Source: Planctomycetota bacterium
GTDB lineage: Bacteria; Planctomycetota; Phycisphaerae; Phycisphaerales; Phycisphaeraceae
NCBI GenBank assembly: GCA_021413865.1
Contig: JAIOPN010000022.1
Span: forward strand, 1 to 40,184
Length of the DNA stretch: 40,184 nt
Direction: 5' to 3'
The notes under the pieces are model-generated. The model saw only the letters and a program-made list of their open reading frames with translations. It made no database searches and was not told the DNA's origin. The translations under genes and the position numbers were made by a program. Each line of letters begins with the position of its first letter. Position 1 is the first letter of the stretch. This document shows, piece by piece, positions 18,911-29,321 of this stretch.

Positions 18911-19022
18911 AACCACGGAGACGCGGAGGGAAGAGGAGAAAGCGGAGAAGACCAAGACATTGAATATGAGATTGCTTTTTGCCTTCTCCGCTATCTCCGT
19001 GTCTCTCCGCGCCTCCGTGGTT
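18911..19022. repeat. inverted-repeat element, family W (CACGGAG type)
   Basis: AACCACGGAGACGCGGAGGG pairs with TCTCCGCGCCTCCGTGGTT. AGCGGAGAAG pairs with CTTCTCCGCT inside it, and the centre is AT-rich. Purine-rich repeats of this type are scattered in many bacterial genomes. It ends 47 bp before fbp. Confidence 0.75.
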
Positions 19023-19069
19023 CAATTCAATAAACAGCAGTTGACCAGACGGATATAAGGACTCTCACC

Positions 19070-20083
19070 ATGGCGATTCGCAAGGACGGCGGCTTTGTCA
19101 CGATGCAGCAGCACGTCATCTCCAGCCAGGCCGAGCACATCAAGGCCTCCGGCGAGTTCTCCTGGCTGCTCAGCGCCATCACCCTCTCGACCAAGATCAT
19201 CTCCTCCTACGTCCGCCGCGCCGGCCTGATCGACATCATCGGCGAGGCGCACTCCGCCGACGGACACAACCAGACCAACGTCCAGGGCGAGATCGTCCAG
19301 AAGCTCGACCTCATCGCCAACGACACCCTCAAGCGCACCCTCGGCTACCGCGGCAACGTCGGCATCGTCGCCTCCGAAGAGGACAACGACCCCAAGGTCA
19401 TCCAGGAACTGGGCAAGGGCGGCAAGTACATCGTCATGTTCGACCCGCTCGACGGCTCATCCAACATCGACACCAACGTCTCCGTCGGCACCATCTTCAC
19501 CATCCTCGAACGCATCCCCGGCGAGAAGAGCGTCACCCAGGGCGTGCTCCAGCCCGGCTACAAACAGCTCGCCGCCGGCTACGTCGTCTATGGCTCCAGC
19601 ACCGTGATGGTTTACACCGTCGGCCACGGCGTGCACATGTTCACCCTCGACCCGCAGTTCGGGGCCTACCTGCTCGTGAAGGAAAACGTGAAGATGCCCG
19701 AGTACGCCAACCAGTACTCCTGCAACGAGGCCTACCTGCACACCTTCCCCGAGGGGTATGGCAAGTACCTCGGGTGGGCCAAGGACCACAAGGGCGGGCA
19801 GTGCAGCATGCGCTACATCGGCTCGCTCGTCGCGGACTTCCACCGCATCCTTCTCAAGGGCGGCGTCTTCCTCTACCCGCCGACGAAGAAAAACCCCGAG
19901 GGCAAGCTGCGGTTGATGTACGAGGCCAACCCGCTGGCGTTCATCGCCGAGCAGGCGGGCGGCGCCGCGACCGACGGCAGGGGCCGGGTGCTCGACATCC
20001 AGCCCACGAGCCTGCACCAGCGCACCCCGCTGATCATCGGCGGGAAGAAAAACGTGGACGAGGTGATGAAGTTTGTGAGGTGA
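19070..20083 (+). CDS. fbp: class I fructose-1,6-bisphosphatase
   Basis: Hydrolyses fructose-1,6-bisphosphate to fructose-6-phosphate in gluconeogenesis. The 337-residue length is typical of class I. VASEEDND (100-107), DPLDGSSNID (125-134), KYLGWAKDHK, the LMYEANPLAFIAEQAGGAAT segment and RTPLIIG near the end are the family motifs, including the metal-binding Glu and Asp residues. AAGGA lies 9 bases before ATG 19070. It is monocistronic, bounded upstream by a family-W repeat and downstream by a family-R repeat. Regulation by AMP cannot be judged from sequence. Confidence 0.97.
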   Translation: MAIRKDGGFVTMQQHVISSQAEHIKASGEFSWLLSAITLSTKIISSYVRRAGLIDIIGEAHSADGHNQTNVQGEIVQKLDLIANDTLKRTLGYRGNVGIVASEEDNDPKVIQELGKGGKYIVMFDPLDGSSNIDTNVSVGTIFTILERIPGEKSVTQGVLQPGYKQLAAGYVVYGSSTVMVYTVGHGVHMFTLDPQFGAYLLVKENVKMPEYANQYSCNEAYLHTFPEGYGKYLGWAKDHKGGQCSMRYIGSLVADFHRILLKGGVFLYPPTKKNPEGKLRLMYEANPLAFIAEQAGGAATDGRGRVLDIQPTSLHQRTPLIIGGKKNVDEVMKFVR

Positions 20084-20102
20084 GGCGAAAAGGATTTTGC
20101 CC

Positions 20103-20203
20103 GGTGGGGCAGGCGTCCCGCCTGCCTCTTGCTTCTCTGCTTTTTTTCTTGAATCCAGCCCCGGCCTCGGAAGGCCGGCGACAGGCGGGACGCCTGCCCC
20201 ACC
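20103..20203 (+). repeat. REPIN-like element, family R, copy 5
   Basis: The arms GGTGGGGCAGGCGTCCCGCC and GGCGGGACGCCTGCCCCACC are fully complementary. The internal hairpin GGCCTCGGAAGGCC is next to the right arm. It lies between the convergent 3' ends of fbp and rnc. Confidence 0.9.
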
Positions 20204-20219
20204 AGACGGAGGCGTGTCC

Positions 20220-20972
20220 CTACTTTGCCGTCTCCGGCGGGTTGCGCAGCGTCACCTTCCCCGCCGCGTCCACTTCCGCAAGGCCCAGCTCTTTCAGCGC
20301 CAGCAGCGCCGCGTGTTGCTCCGCTTCCTTCTTGGAGTTCGCCCACGTCGAGGGGAACCGCCGGCCGTCCATCTCCACGCAGACCTCGAAACACTTCGAG
20401 TGGTCCGGCCCCTTCTCGTCCAGCACCGTGTACTGCGGGTGCGACGGCAGGTTCCGCTGCGCGTGCTGCTGGAGCACGCTCTTGAAGTTCTGCTGGTGCG
20501 CCGAGATCGCCGCGTCGTCGATGTACGGGACCATGTGCTTGAGGATGAATGTCCGCGCCGGCTCGATCCCGCCATCCAGATATATGGCCGCGATGATCGC
20601 CTCCAGCACCGCCGCGATCACGCTGGGCGGCAGCCCCGGGCGGGTCGTCATCCCCTTGCCCAGCGTCAGCACGCTCACCAGCCCGATGTCCTGGCTGATC
20701 TTCGCGCAGACCTTACGGCTCACCACCGCGCTCTTGATCTTCGTCAGCTCCCCCTCCATCAGCTCGGGGTACTGCTTGAAGATGTAGCCGCAGACGACGT
20801 AGCCCAGGATCGCGTCCCCCAGGAACTCCATGCGCTCGTTGCTGCGCAGGCGGTGGTCGGCGCTGGAGGCGTGCGTGAGCGCCTCGGTGATGATTTGTTC
20901 GTTGGTGAAGTGGTAGCCCATGAGCTGGGCGACGCGCTGAACGAGGGTGTCGGTTTTTTCTTGTTCGGCCAT
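20220..20972 (-). CDS. rnc: ribonuclease III
   Basis: Cleaves double-stranded RNA in rRNA and mRNA processing. ATG 20972 (MAEQEKTDTLVQRV) gives a typical 250 residues; a TTG 69 bases upstream is unlikely. The signature NERMEFLGDAILG (45-57) supplies Glu46, Glu49 and Asp53. The second metal-binding segment reads SVIAAVLEAIIAAIYLDGG (117-135). Glu124 matches E. coli Glu117, but the residue three positions earlier, Asp114 in E. coli, is Ala121 here. A C-terminal double-stranded RNA-binding domain spans about 175-245 (HPQYTVLDEKGPDH..., then NSKKEAEQHAALLAL). The gene converges with fbp and diverges from the S55 peptidase gene. Confidence 0.93.
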   Translation of the reverse strand: MAEQEKTDTLVQRVAQLMGYHFTNEQIITEALTHASSADHRLRSNERMEFLGDAILGYVVCGYIFKQYPELMEGELTKIKSAVVSRKVCAKISQDIGLVSVLTLGKGMTTRPGLPPSVIAAVLEAIIAAIYLDGGIEPARTFILKHMVPYIDDAAISAHQQNFKSVLQQHAQRNLPSHPQYTVLDEKGPDHSKCFEVCVEMDGRRFPSTWANSKKEAEQHAALLALKELGLAEVDAAGKVTLRNPPETAK

Positions 20973-21148
20973 AAACTCGGGATCGCCCGTTGACGTATCA
21001 AACCCACCGGAATCAACCGGACGATCATGGTCCGTGAACAAGGCGGCGGATCAAACTGCTTCAGCGGATGCACAATATGCAGCGCAGACCGAGTATCCAA
21101 ACCGTCCCCGTGCTTGTCAATGCGGATTCTCCTGATTACGCTTCCCCC

Positions 21149-23170
21149 ATGAGAAGCGCCCCCGCCGCTGATCCCTCCCCCCGATTTCACCGCTCCATCC
21201 GACGCCTCCCGATGCTCGCCCTCGCGCTCTTTGCCGCGGCGGTCGCAGGCGTCGCGCGCGCCGAGCCGCCCGCCAAGGCGACGCCCACCATGTCGGTCGA
21301 AGAGGTGCGCCCGGGCATGAAAGGCTACGGCCTGTCGGTCTTCCGCGGCGTCGTCATCGAGCCCTTCGCCGTCGAGGTCGTCAACGTGATGCGCAACTTC
21401 AACCCCGGCGGCGACGTGGTCTGGATCCGCTGCCCGGAGGACCGGCTGCAGGAGAGCGGGCCTGTGCACGGCATGAGCGGCTCGCCGATCTACCTCTGGG
21501 CCGAGGGCGAGCCGCAGGTCATGGGCAAGGGCGGCCGTCTCATCGGCGCGTTCGCCTACGGTTTCGAGACATCCAAAAACTGCTACGCCGGCGTGCAACC
21601 GATCGCCAACATGATGGGCGTGGGCAGCCGCGCCCCCGAGGGCGACAAGGTCTCCGAAAGCACCGCCCCATCCGCCCCCGCGACGCCGTCGATCAAGGAA
21701 ATGCTCGCCTCCCCCGAGTTCCAGGATGTCAGGCCGTCGAACAGCTACCGCGCCCGCATGATGGCCCGGATGTTCGAGCAGCCGGCGCGCCCCGGCGAGA
21801 AGGAGCGGCCCGCCGCCGATTCTCAACCACGCCCCTCCTATGAAGTGCGCACGCCCGCGCTCACCGGCACCGCCAGGCCGATGATGATCCCGCTGAGCGT
21901 CGGCTCGCCGGCCGCCGCCAGGATTTTCGGCCCGCTGCTGGAGCGCATGGGCTTCGCCGCCACCTTTGCCACCGGCCCGATGCAGGCGGGCACCCCGCCC
22001 CCGGGACTGGACATCAAGAACATCCAGCTCGCCCCCGGCAGCGTGCTGGCCATCCCCCTGGGCTGGGGCGACGCCGACCTGAGCGCCTCGGGCACCGTCA
22101 CCGACGTGCTCCCCGACGGCCGCGTGCTCGCCTTCGGCCACGCGATGTTCGGCCAGGGCGACTCGGCCGTCCCCATGGCCACAGGCTTCGTCACCTTCGT
22201 CATGCCCTCGATCATCTCCAGCTTCAAGCTCGGCGGCAGCGGCATCATCCAGGGCACCATCGTCCGCGACGAGAACTCCGCCGTCGTCGGCAGGCCCGGC
22301 ATCCACTTCACCACCGCCCCGGTCCGCGTCGCCGTCTCCATGCCCGCCCAGCCGCGCCGCACCTACAACTACCAGGTCGTCAACCACCGTGAGTTGACGC
22401 CGATGCTCACCGCCATCCTCGCGCTCCAGAGCTCCACGGCCGCGCAGAGCGCGCCGAGCGAATCCACCGCCCACATGACCGGCGCCGTCACCTTCGCCGG
22501 CGGCAGGCGGCTGGAGTTCAACAGCCTCAGCTCCGGCGGCGGCGGCCGCGAGTACGTCATGGACCTCTACATGCCGCTGCTCATGCTCAACGGCAACCCC
22601 TTCGACCGCGTGGTCATGGAGTCGGCGGACCTGGACATCCGCGTCGAGCCGGGCACCAGGGTCGTCACCCTCGTCTCCGCCCGCCTCGACAACAACGAGG
22701 TCGCCCCCGGCGACAAGGTCGGCATCACCCTCAAGCTCCAGCCCTACGGCAAGCCCGCCTTCGAGCGCAGGCTCTCCTTCCCCCTGCCCCGCGCCCTGGA
22801 CGACGGCGACTACACCATCCAGGTCTCCGGCGCCTCCGAATACCTCGCGGCCATGTTCAACTCCCACCCCCACCTGCTCCAGCCCACCAGCGTGGACGAG
22901 CAGATCGCCACCCTCCAGCGCATCCTCTCCACCCGCGCCGACGCCATCTACACCGTGCTCCAGCTCCACGACCAGGGCCTGGCGATCGGCCGCCAGGAGC
23001 TGCCCCGCCTCCCCTCCAGCCGCCGCGCCCTGCTCTCCGCCCCGACCTCCACGCAGTCCACCGAGTTCGCCGAGACGCTCGAACGTATCGAGCCCAACGA
23101 CTCCGTCGTCGAGGGCGCGCTGGGCTTCACCGTCACCGTCCGTAAATCACTCGCCGACCGTTCACGCTGA
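21149..23170 (+). CDS. secreted SpoIVB-type (S55) serine peptidase domain protein
   Basis: A 673-residue protein with a signal peptide (RRLPMLALALFAAAVAGVARA, given here as RRLPMLALALFAAAV then AGVARA; cleavage near residue 38). VRPGMKGYGLSVFRG leads to GPVHGMSGSPIYLW, whose Ser110 matches the nucleophile of S55 peptidases. GTVTDVLPDGRVLAFGHAMF holds the likely catalytic His331. In SpoIVB the His precedes the Ser; here the order is reversed. The rest is beta-rich, with a helical C-terminus. ATG 21149 is chosen because the signal peptide follows. The frame is open from 21068 but that adds nothing conserved. Only 33 bp separate it from the next large exported protein, so they probably form an operon. 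Confidence 0.75.
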   Translation: MRSAPAADPSPRFHRSIRRLPMLALALFAAAVAGVARAEPPAKATPTMSVEEVRPGMKGYGLSVFRGVVIEPFAVEVVNVMRNFNPGGDVVWIRCPEDRLQESGPVHGMSGSPIYLWAEGEPQVMGKGGRLIGAFAYGFETSKNCYAGVQPIANMMGVGSRAPEGDKVSESTAPSAPATPSIKEMLASPEFQDVRPSNSYRARMMARMFEQPARPGEKERPAADSQPRPSYEVRTPALTGTARPMMIPLSVGSPAAARIFGPLLERMGFAATFATGPMQAGTPPPGLDIKNIQLAPGSVLAIPLGWGDADLSASGTVTDVLPDGRVLAFGHAMFGQGDSAVPMATGFVTFVMPSIISSFKLGGSGIIQGTIVRDENSAVVGRPGIHFTTAPVRVAVSMPAQPRRTYNYQVVNHRELTPMLTAILALQSSTAAQSAPSESTAHMTGAVTFAGGRRLEFNSLSSGGGGREYVMDLYMPLLMLNGNPFDRVVMESADLDIRVEPGTRVVTLVSARLDNNEVAPGDKVGITLKLQPYGKPAFERRLSFPLPRALDDGDYTIQVSGASEYLAAMFNSHPHLLQPTSVDEQIATLQRILSTRADAIYTVLQLHDQGLAIGRQELPRLPSSRRALLSAPTSTQSTEFAETLERIEPNDSVVEGALGFTVTVRKSLADRSR

Positions 23171-23203
23171 CGTGGACGCGCCGCGACCGTTCAGGGGTAT
23201 CGC

Positions 23204-26071
23204 ATGAGACTCTCGCCCACCGCCGTGCAGCGTCTGCTCCTGTCGTCGGCCGTCCTGGCCGCCGGCGTGCTGGCCGTCTCGCCCAGCCTCGCGGTCCAGC
23301 CCGCGCGCTGGGTCCACACCACCGAGGCCGACTTCGAGCCCGGCAAGCACGACAACACCGTCGTCACCAACCTAGGCGACGTGAAGCTCTCCGCCGGCAC
23401 GCACACCATCGGCAAGATGCCCGAGCAGGCGTCGGTCATCTACGACATGCAGGCCGTCGGCAAGGACCTCTTCCTCGCCTCCGGCCCCGAGGGCAAGCTC
23501 CTCCGCCGACGCGGCGACAAGATCGAACCCGTCGCCTCCTTCGACGGCGAGCAGGTCTTCTCCCTCGACACCACCGCCGACGGCAAGCTGCTGCTGGCCA
23601 TCAGCGGGACCGACACGCGTCTGGCCGTGCTCGACGGCGACAAGGTCAAGACCGTCGCCCAACTGCCGGGCATCCGCTACGTCTGGGACATGGCCGTCGA
23701 GGGCAAGATCGTTTACCTCGCCACCGGCACCGAGGGGCGTCTGCTCCGCGTCGATCTGGGCAAGGTCGTTCTCGGCGACACCGCCAAGAAGGACGGTAAA
23801 AAGAACGACGCCGCCACCAAACCCGCCGAGAGCACCACCAAGCCCGACGAGGCGAAGAAGGACGACGCGAAGGACGGGAAGGACGCGAAGAAGGACAAAG
23901 AAAAAGAGGAGGCCGAGTCCAGGCCCGAGGCGCTCAAGCTCCCGGGCATTACAGAACTGCTCCATTCCGCACAGGCGAACCTGCTCTGCCTGGCCCACGA
24001 CGGCAAGGGCCGTCTCTACGCCGGCACCGACACGGACGGCCTGATCTACCGCGTGACCGTCAACGACGGCAAGGCGACCGACGTCTTCGTGCTCTACGAC
24101 GCCAGCGAGCCCGAGATCGGCACGCTCCTGGTGACGCCCGACGGCGAGGTCTTCGCCGGCACCTCCGACGCCGACCAGGCGCGGCCCGGCCGCCTCTCCG
24201 AGGCCGAGTCCTCCTCGCCCGGACGACCCGAGACCATCGAGCCCCCCGCCAAGGGCAAGGTCGCGCCGCCCGAGCCCGGCGACATCCCCCAGCTCCCCCC
24301 CAAGCCCGACCCCAAGAACCCCAACGCCAAAGGCGACGCGGTGGACGACGGCGAGCCCGTCATGCTGCCCCCCGTCAAGCCCGACCCCAACGCCCCCGAG
24401 TCGAGCGACATCGGCGACGAAGAAGAAGAGCCGATGCCCGGCGCCGCCACTCCGCACGTCGCCCTCCCCTCGAACGCCGACCTCGACGCGCTGGCCGACC
24501 GCATGGCGGTACAACAGCTAGCCGAGCAGGCCAAGACCACCGGCGAGGAACCGACCAAGGAAGCGCACGACCGCCTCCGCGAAGTCATCCGCCAGCGCCT
24601 CGAATCGGCGCGCAAGTCCGGTGCACTCGCCGCATCCCCCATGCCCACCCGCAGGTCGGCGGCCCGCGCCGCCGCCGCCCAGCAGACCGGCCCGCGCATA
24701 CCCGGCATCAGGCCCCCCGGCGCCGGCCCCAAGGAGGGCAACGCCGTCTATCGCATCTCCCCCGACGGCTTCGTCCGCGAGGTCTTCCGTGAGTCGGTGA
24801 TGATCCTCAAGCTGCTCAACATCGACGGCAAGCTGCTGGTCGCCACCGGCAACGAGGGGAAAATCTTCCGCGTCGATCCCGCCGCGGGCGAGACCATCAT
24901 CATCGCCGACCTCGAGGCGCAGCAGATCCCCTCGATGCTCGCCGACGCGGACGGCACCATCCTCCTGGGCACCGCCAACCCCGCCACGCTCGTCCGCATG
25001 GACGCGGGCTTCTCCAAGATGGGCAAGTACACCAGCCCCGTGCTCGACAGCGAGCAGATCAGCCTCTGGGGCCGGCTGCACGTCACGCTCGACGTGCCCC
25101 AGGGCACGAGCGTGACCGTCCAGACCCGCAGCGGCAACGCCCAGGACCCGGACGTCGCCGCATGGTCCGCCTGGAGCGAGCCGGTGAAGCTCGACCCCGC
25201 CCCCGGCGACAGCCACGCCGAGCCGCGCGACCTGGCCATCACCTCGCCCCCCGCGCGGTTCCTCCAGTATCAGCTCACCTTCACCGGCGGCGGGACCTCC
25301 TCGGCCGTCGTCAACAGCGTCGAGATCAGCCACATCGTCCCCAATCTCAAGCCCGTGGTCGCCTCCATCCACGCCTCCTACCCCGACGGCTCGGGCGCCA
25401 GCTCGCCCGGCGGGGCGCAGCAGAGCCCCGCCGGGGCGCGCGGACCCGCCATGCCGCGCCCGTCACGCCCCATGGCCATGGGCGGCGGGAACGCCGGCGG
25501 CGCCGACAACGAGCCCGAGCCCACCCCCTCCCTCAACGTCGAGTGGGAAGCCTCCGACCCCAACAACGACGCCCTCTCCTACAAGCTCGACTACCAGCCC
25601 GCCGGCGCCAAGGTCTGGCTCCCCATGGAAAAGGACCTGACCACCAACAGCTACGAGTGGCAGACCCGCCGCGTGCCCGACGGCAGGTACGTCGTCCGCG
25701 TCACCGCCTCCGACGCCACCGACAACCCCGCCGACATGGCCCTCACCGCCACGCGGCAGACCGACCCGGTCGTCATCGACAACACCCCCCCGCAATTCGA
25801 AGGCCTCAAGGCCGCCGTCGAGAAGCAGACCGCCACCGTCACCGGCAAGATCACCGACGCCCTCTCGACCATCCGCGCCCTGCACTACGCCGTGGACGGG
25901 GAGAAGGGGTGGAAGCCCGCCCTGCCCGACGGCCTGATCTTCGATTCGACATCCGAGGCGTTCACCATTACAATCACGGGTCTTTCCACCGGCCACCACG
26001 CCGTCACGCTGCGCGGCCTGGATGCACGCGGGAACCCCGTGTACCAGACCCTGCTGGTCGAGGTGAAGTGA
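23204..26071 (+). CDS. large exported beta-propeller/Ig-like protein
   Basis: A 955-residue protein of unknown function. A signal peptide spans residues 1 to about 31 (ending PSLAVQPA). Repeated blade-like strands follow: [47 protein letters not shown] and [15 protein letters not shown]. They suggest a beta-propeller interrupted by a Lys/Asp/Glu-rich insert (about 190-245) and a Pro/Asp-rich insert (about 325-425). A beta-sandwich-like region (about 606-715) and a Gly/Pro/Ala linker precede a fibronectin-type III-like domain (about 775-862, with [20 protein letters not shown]) and a final Ig-like domain. AGGGG lies upstream of ATG 23204. Its pairing with the S55 peptidase suggests a shared envelope or secretion role. 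Confidence 0.7.
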   Translation: MRLSPTAVQRLLLSSAVLAAGVLAVSPSLAVQPARWVHTTEADFEPGKHDNTVVTNLGDVKLSAGTHTIGKMPEQASVIYDMQAVGKDLFLASGPEGKLLRRRGDKIEPVASFDGEQVFSLDTTADGKLLLAISGTDTRLAVLDGDKVKTVAQLPGIRYVWDMAVEGKIVYLATGTEGRLLRVDLGKVVLGDTAKKDGKKNDAATKPAESTTKPDEAKKDDAKDGKDAKKDKEKEEAESRPEALKLPGITELLHSAQANLLCLAHDGKGRLYAGTDTDGLIYRVTVNDGKATDVFVLYDASEPEIGTLLVTPDGEVFAGTSDADQARPGRLSEAESSSPGRPETIEPPAKGKVAPPEPGDIPQLPPKPDPKNPNAKGDAVDDGEPVMLPPVKPDPNAPESSDIGDEEEEPMPGAATPHVALPSNADLDALADRMAVQQLAEQAKTTGEEPTKEAHDRLREVIRQRLESARKSGALAASPMPTRRSAARAAAAQQTGPRIPGIRPPGAGPKEGNAVYRISPDGFVREVFRESVMILKLLNIDGKLLVATGNEGKIFRVDPAAGETIIIADLEAQQIPSMLADADGTILLGTANPATLVRMDAGFSKMGKYTSPVLDSEQISLWGRLHVTLDVPQGTSVTVQTRSGNAQDPDVAAWSAWSEPVKLDPAPGDSHAEPRDLAITSPPARFLQYQLTFTGGGTSSAVVNSVEISHIVPNLKPVVASIHASYPDGSGASSPGGAQQSPAGARGPAMPRPSRPMAMGGGNAGGADNEPEPTPSLNVEWEASDPNNDALSYKLDYQPAGAKVWLPMEKDLTTNSYEWQTRRVPDGRYVVRVTASDATDNPADMALTATRQTDPVVIDNTPPQFEGLKAAVEKQTATVTGKITDALSTIRALHYAVDGEKGWKPALPDGLIFDSTSEAFTITITGLSTGHHAVTLRGLDARGNPVYQTLLVEVK

Positions 26072-26126
26072 CCGGCCCACGCACGCCAGACCCCCGGAAG
26101 CCCCGCGGGACGCAACGGAACACGAT

Positions 26127-27666
<1,540 letters not shown>

Positions 27667-27672
27667 TCTCCG

Positions 27673-27785
27673 CCCATAGCCCCCGGCTCCGCCGGGGGGT
27701 TCTTGTGGGACGCACGAACTTGCGGTGCGTACAGGGTATTTGGTGATCGCTCGCGGAACCCCCCGGCGGAGCCGGGGGCTATGGG
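27673..27785. repeat. REPIN-like element, family S, copy 2
   Basis: CCCATAGCCCCCGGCTCCGC and GGAGCCGGGGGCTATGGG are inverted ends. The centre shares CGGTGCGT and GATCGCTCGCGGA with the copy at 11982. It lies between convergent eno and the lipoprotein gene. Confidence 0.9.
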
Positions 27786-27824
27786 TGAAGACGCCGCCGC
27801 GCGTTACCCCGCGATATTCAAAAC

Positions 27825-27857
27825 AAAAAAATCCCCGGCATGGCCATGCCTGGGCTT
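27825..27857 (-). terminator. Rho-independent terminator of the lipoprotein gene
   Basis: On the minus strand CCCAGGCATG, GC, CATGCCGGGG, then ATTTTTTTG. It lies 30 bp after the stop codon. Confidence 0.9.
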
Positions 27858-27883
27858 TATTGCTTTCACACATACCGCCGCCC

Positions 27884-29014
27884 TCACGGCGACAGCGCCT
27901 TCAAATCGTCGTAGTGCCCCTTCTCCAGCCGCGCCTTGATCGGGCCGTGGCCCTGCTCCAGGTCGCCCGAGAGCGTCAGCGCGTCGCCGTCGTAGGTGTG
28001 CCGGAGCACCATCGTGTTGTTCTGCAGCAGGCTCCGCAGGTCGCGGCCGCTGGAGGTGTAGGTGTCGATGCGGAGGATGATGGTGTCCCCGCGCAGCTCG
28101 TACCGCCCGCCCGCGACGATGGCGATCTTCTTCTCCCCCGTGCGCGGCGTCGTGGCGGAGTAGAACCGGCCGTCCGCGCCGAACTGGTACTTGATGTTGT
28201 AGTTGTTGGTCAGCCCCTCCCACTTGCCGATCAGCCGGGGGTCCTCGTTCGGGTCCACCGCCACGGGCGCGACGGGGGCCGCGGCCGCGTCCGCCTTGGG
28301 CGCAACGGCGGCGGGCACCGGAGTGGGTGAAGGCGATGGCGATGAAACCGCCGCCGGCGGCGCGATCGACACGCTCGTGTGCCCCAGCTTCGTCACGCGG
28401 TCGGTCGTCGCCCTGCCGGCCCTCAGCCCGTCGGGCCGGATCGGCACGGTCAGCACGTCGTGTACCGACCACGTCGGGCCCTTGCACTCGACGAGCATCT
28501 CCAGGTTCACCACCACCTCCGTCGGCCGGATTTCCATGACCCGCACGAACCCACGCAGCCGGTCCGCCTCGATGAACATCCCACGCTCGATGTCGCCCCG
28601 GTCGTAGCCCGCGAGGAACTTATCCTCGATGTCCTCGAGCTTCAGCTCCTGGCCCACCTGCGCGTCGAACGGGATCGTGATCCACACCCGCTCCATCTGC
28701 CGATCCTTCTGCGGCAGCGGCCTGTCCTTGTACTCCTCTTCCTTCCCCTTGGGCGGGCGGTCCGCCCACGACGTGATCTGGCTGATCACCAGCAGCCGGT
28801 CCGCGCCGGGCACGAACACGTACCGCCCGTTGAGGATCGGCGACGTGTCCTGCCGCGCCAGCGCCGCGTTGGGGACCCACTCGTACTCACGCCGCGTCTG
28901 CGACGTGGTCGGCCCGTCGCTCCTGGCCTGCCACACGCCCTCGCACGCCGTCGTGAACATGGCCGTCAACACCAGCAGCGCCCCGCACGTCGTCCGCGAT
29001 GGATTAAATCTCAT
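27884..29014 (-). CDS. putative lipoprotein, hypothetical
   Basis: A 376-residue protein. ATG 29014 is chosen: AGAGG lies 8 bases upstream, and MRFNPSRTTCGALLVLTAMF followed by TTAC gives a lipoprotein-like signal with Cys24 (the residue three before the Cys is Thr rather than Leu, so the lipobox is imperfect). The frame is open further upstream only through a repeat element. The mature part has a beta-rich domain (about 45-220), a Pro/Ala/Ser linker (about 240-290) and a C-terminal domain beginning DPRLIGKWEGLTNNYNIKYQ. It continues with FGADGRFYSATTP and TLSGD, a lipocalin-like pattern of strands. The function is unknown. A strong terminator follows. Confidence 0.65.
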   Translation of the reverse strand: MRFNPSRTTCGALLVLTAMFTTACEGVWQARSDGPTTSQTRREYEWVPNAALARQDTSPILNGRYVFVPGADRLLVISQITSWADRPPKGKEEEYKDRPLPQKDRQMERVWITIPFDAQVGQELKLEDIEDKFLAGYDRGDIERGMFIEADRLRGFVRVMEIRPTEVVVNLEMLVECKGPTWSVHDVLTVPIRPDGLRAGRATTDRVTKLGHTSVSIAPPAAVSSPSPSPTPVPAAVAPKADAAAAPVAPVAVDPNEDPRLIGKWEGLTNNYNIKYQFGADGRFYSATTPRTGEKKIAIVAGGRYELRGDTIILRIDTYTSSGRDLRSLLQNNTMVLRHTYDGDALTLSGDLEQGHGPIKARLEKGHYDDLKALSP

Positions 29015-29154
29015 GTTGATCCTCTGATTCGGGTCTATAACCTTACGCCCGCCGAACGCGGGGGTTCGATGCCCTGCCAACATCATCGGCCCGATCAAGG
29101 GTGCGACTTGCCCGCCAGCGTCCGGAAACATTCGCCCTTCTCGTGCGTCTGCAT
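29015..29154. other. upstream region of the lipoprotein gene
   Basis: It probably contains the minus-strand promoter. An AT-richer patch near 29005-29045 is visible, but no hexamer pair is convincing. The family-S repeat at 29155 follows, and the remaining 29269-29321 precedes the HEAT-like gene. Confidence 0.3.
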
Positions 29155-29268
29155 CCCATAGCCCCCGGCTCCGCCGGGGGGTTCCCCGAGCGATCGCCAA
29201 ACACCCCGCACGCGCCGCAAGTTCGTACATCCAACGAAGAACCCCCCGGCCGAGCCGGGGGCTATGGG
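29155..29268. repeat. REPIN-like element, family S, copy 3
   Basis: The inverted ends CCCATAGCCCCCGGCTCCGC and GAGCCGGGGGCTATGGG enclose a centre in the opposite orientation to 27673 (CGAGCGATCGCC ... GCCGCAAGTTCGTACATCC). It lies between the divergent starts of two genes. Confidence 0.9.
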
Positions 29269-29321
29269 ACAGAACCCCGCGCGCAACTGACAACCACCCC
29301 CCAACCCGATACCCTTCCCTT

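Noticed and set aside
20759-22969. 736-codon minus-strand open frame opposite the S55 peptidase gene
   Set aside because: It runs antisense through rnc and the S55 gene and has a low-complexity, Gly/Ala/Asp/Val-rich translation typical of a GC-rich shadow.
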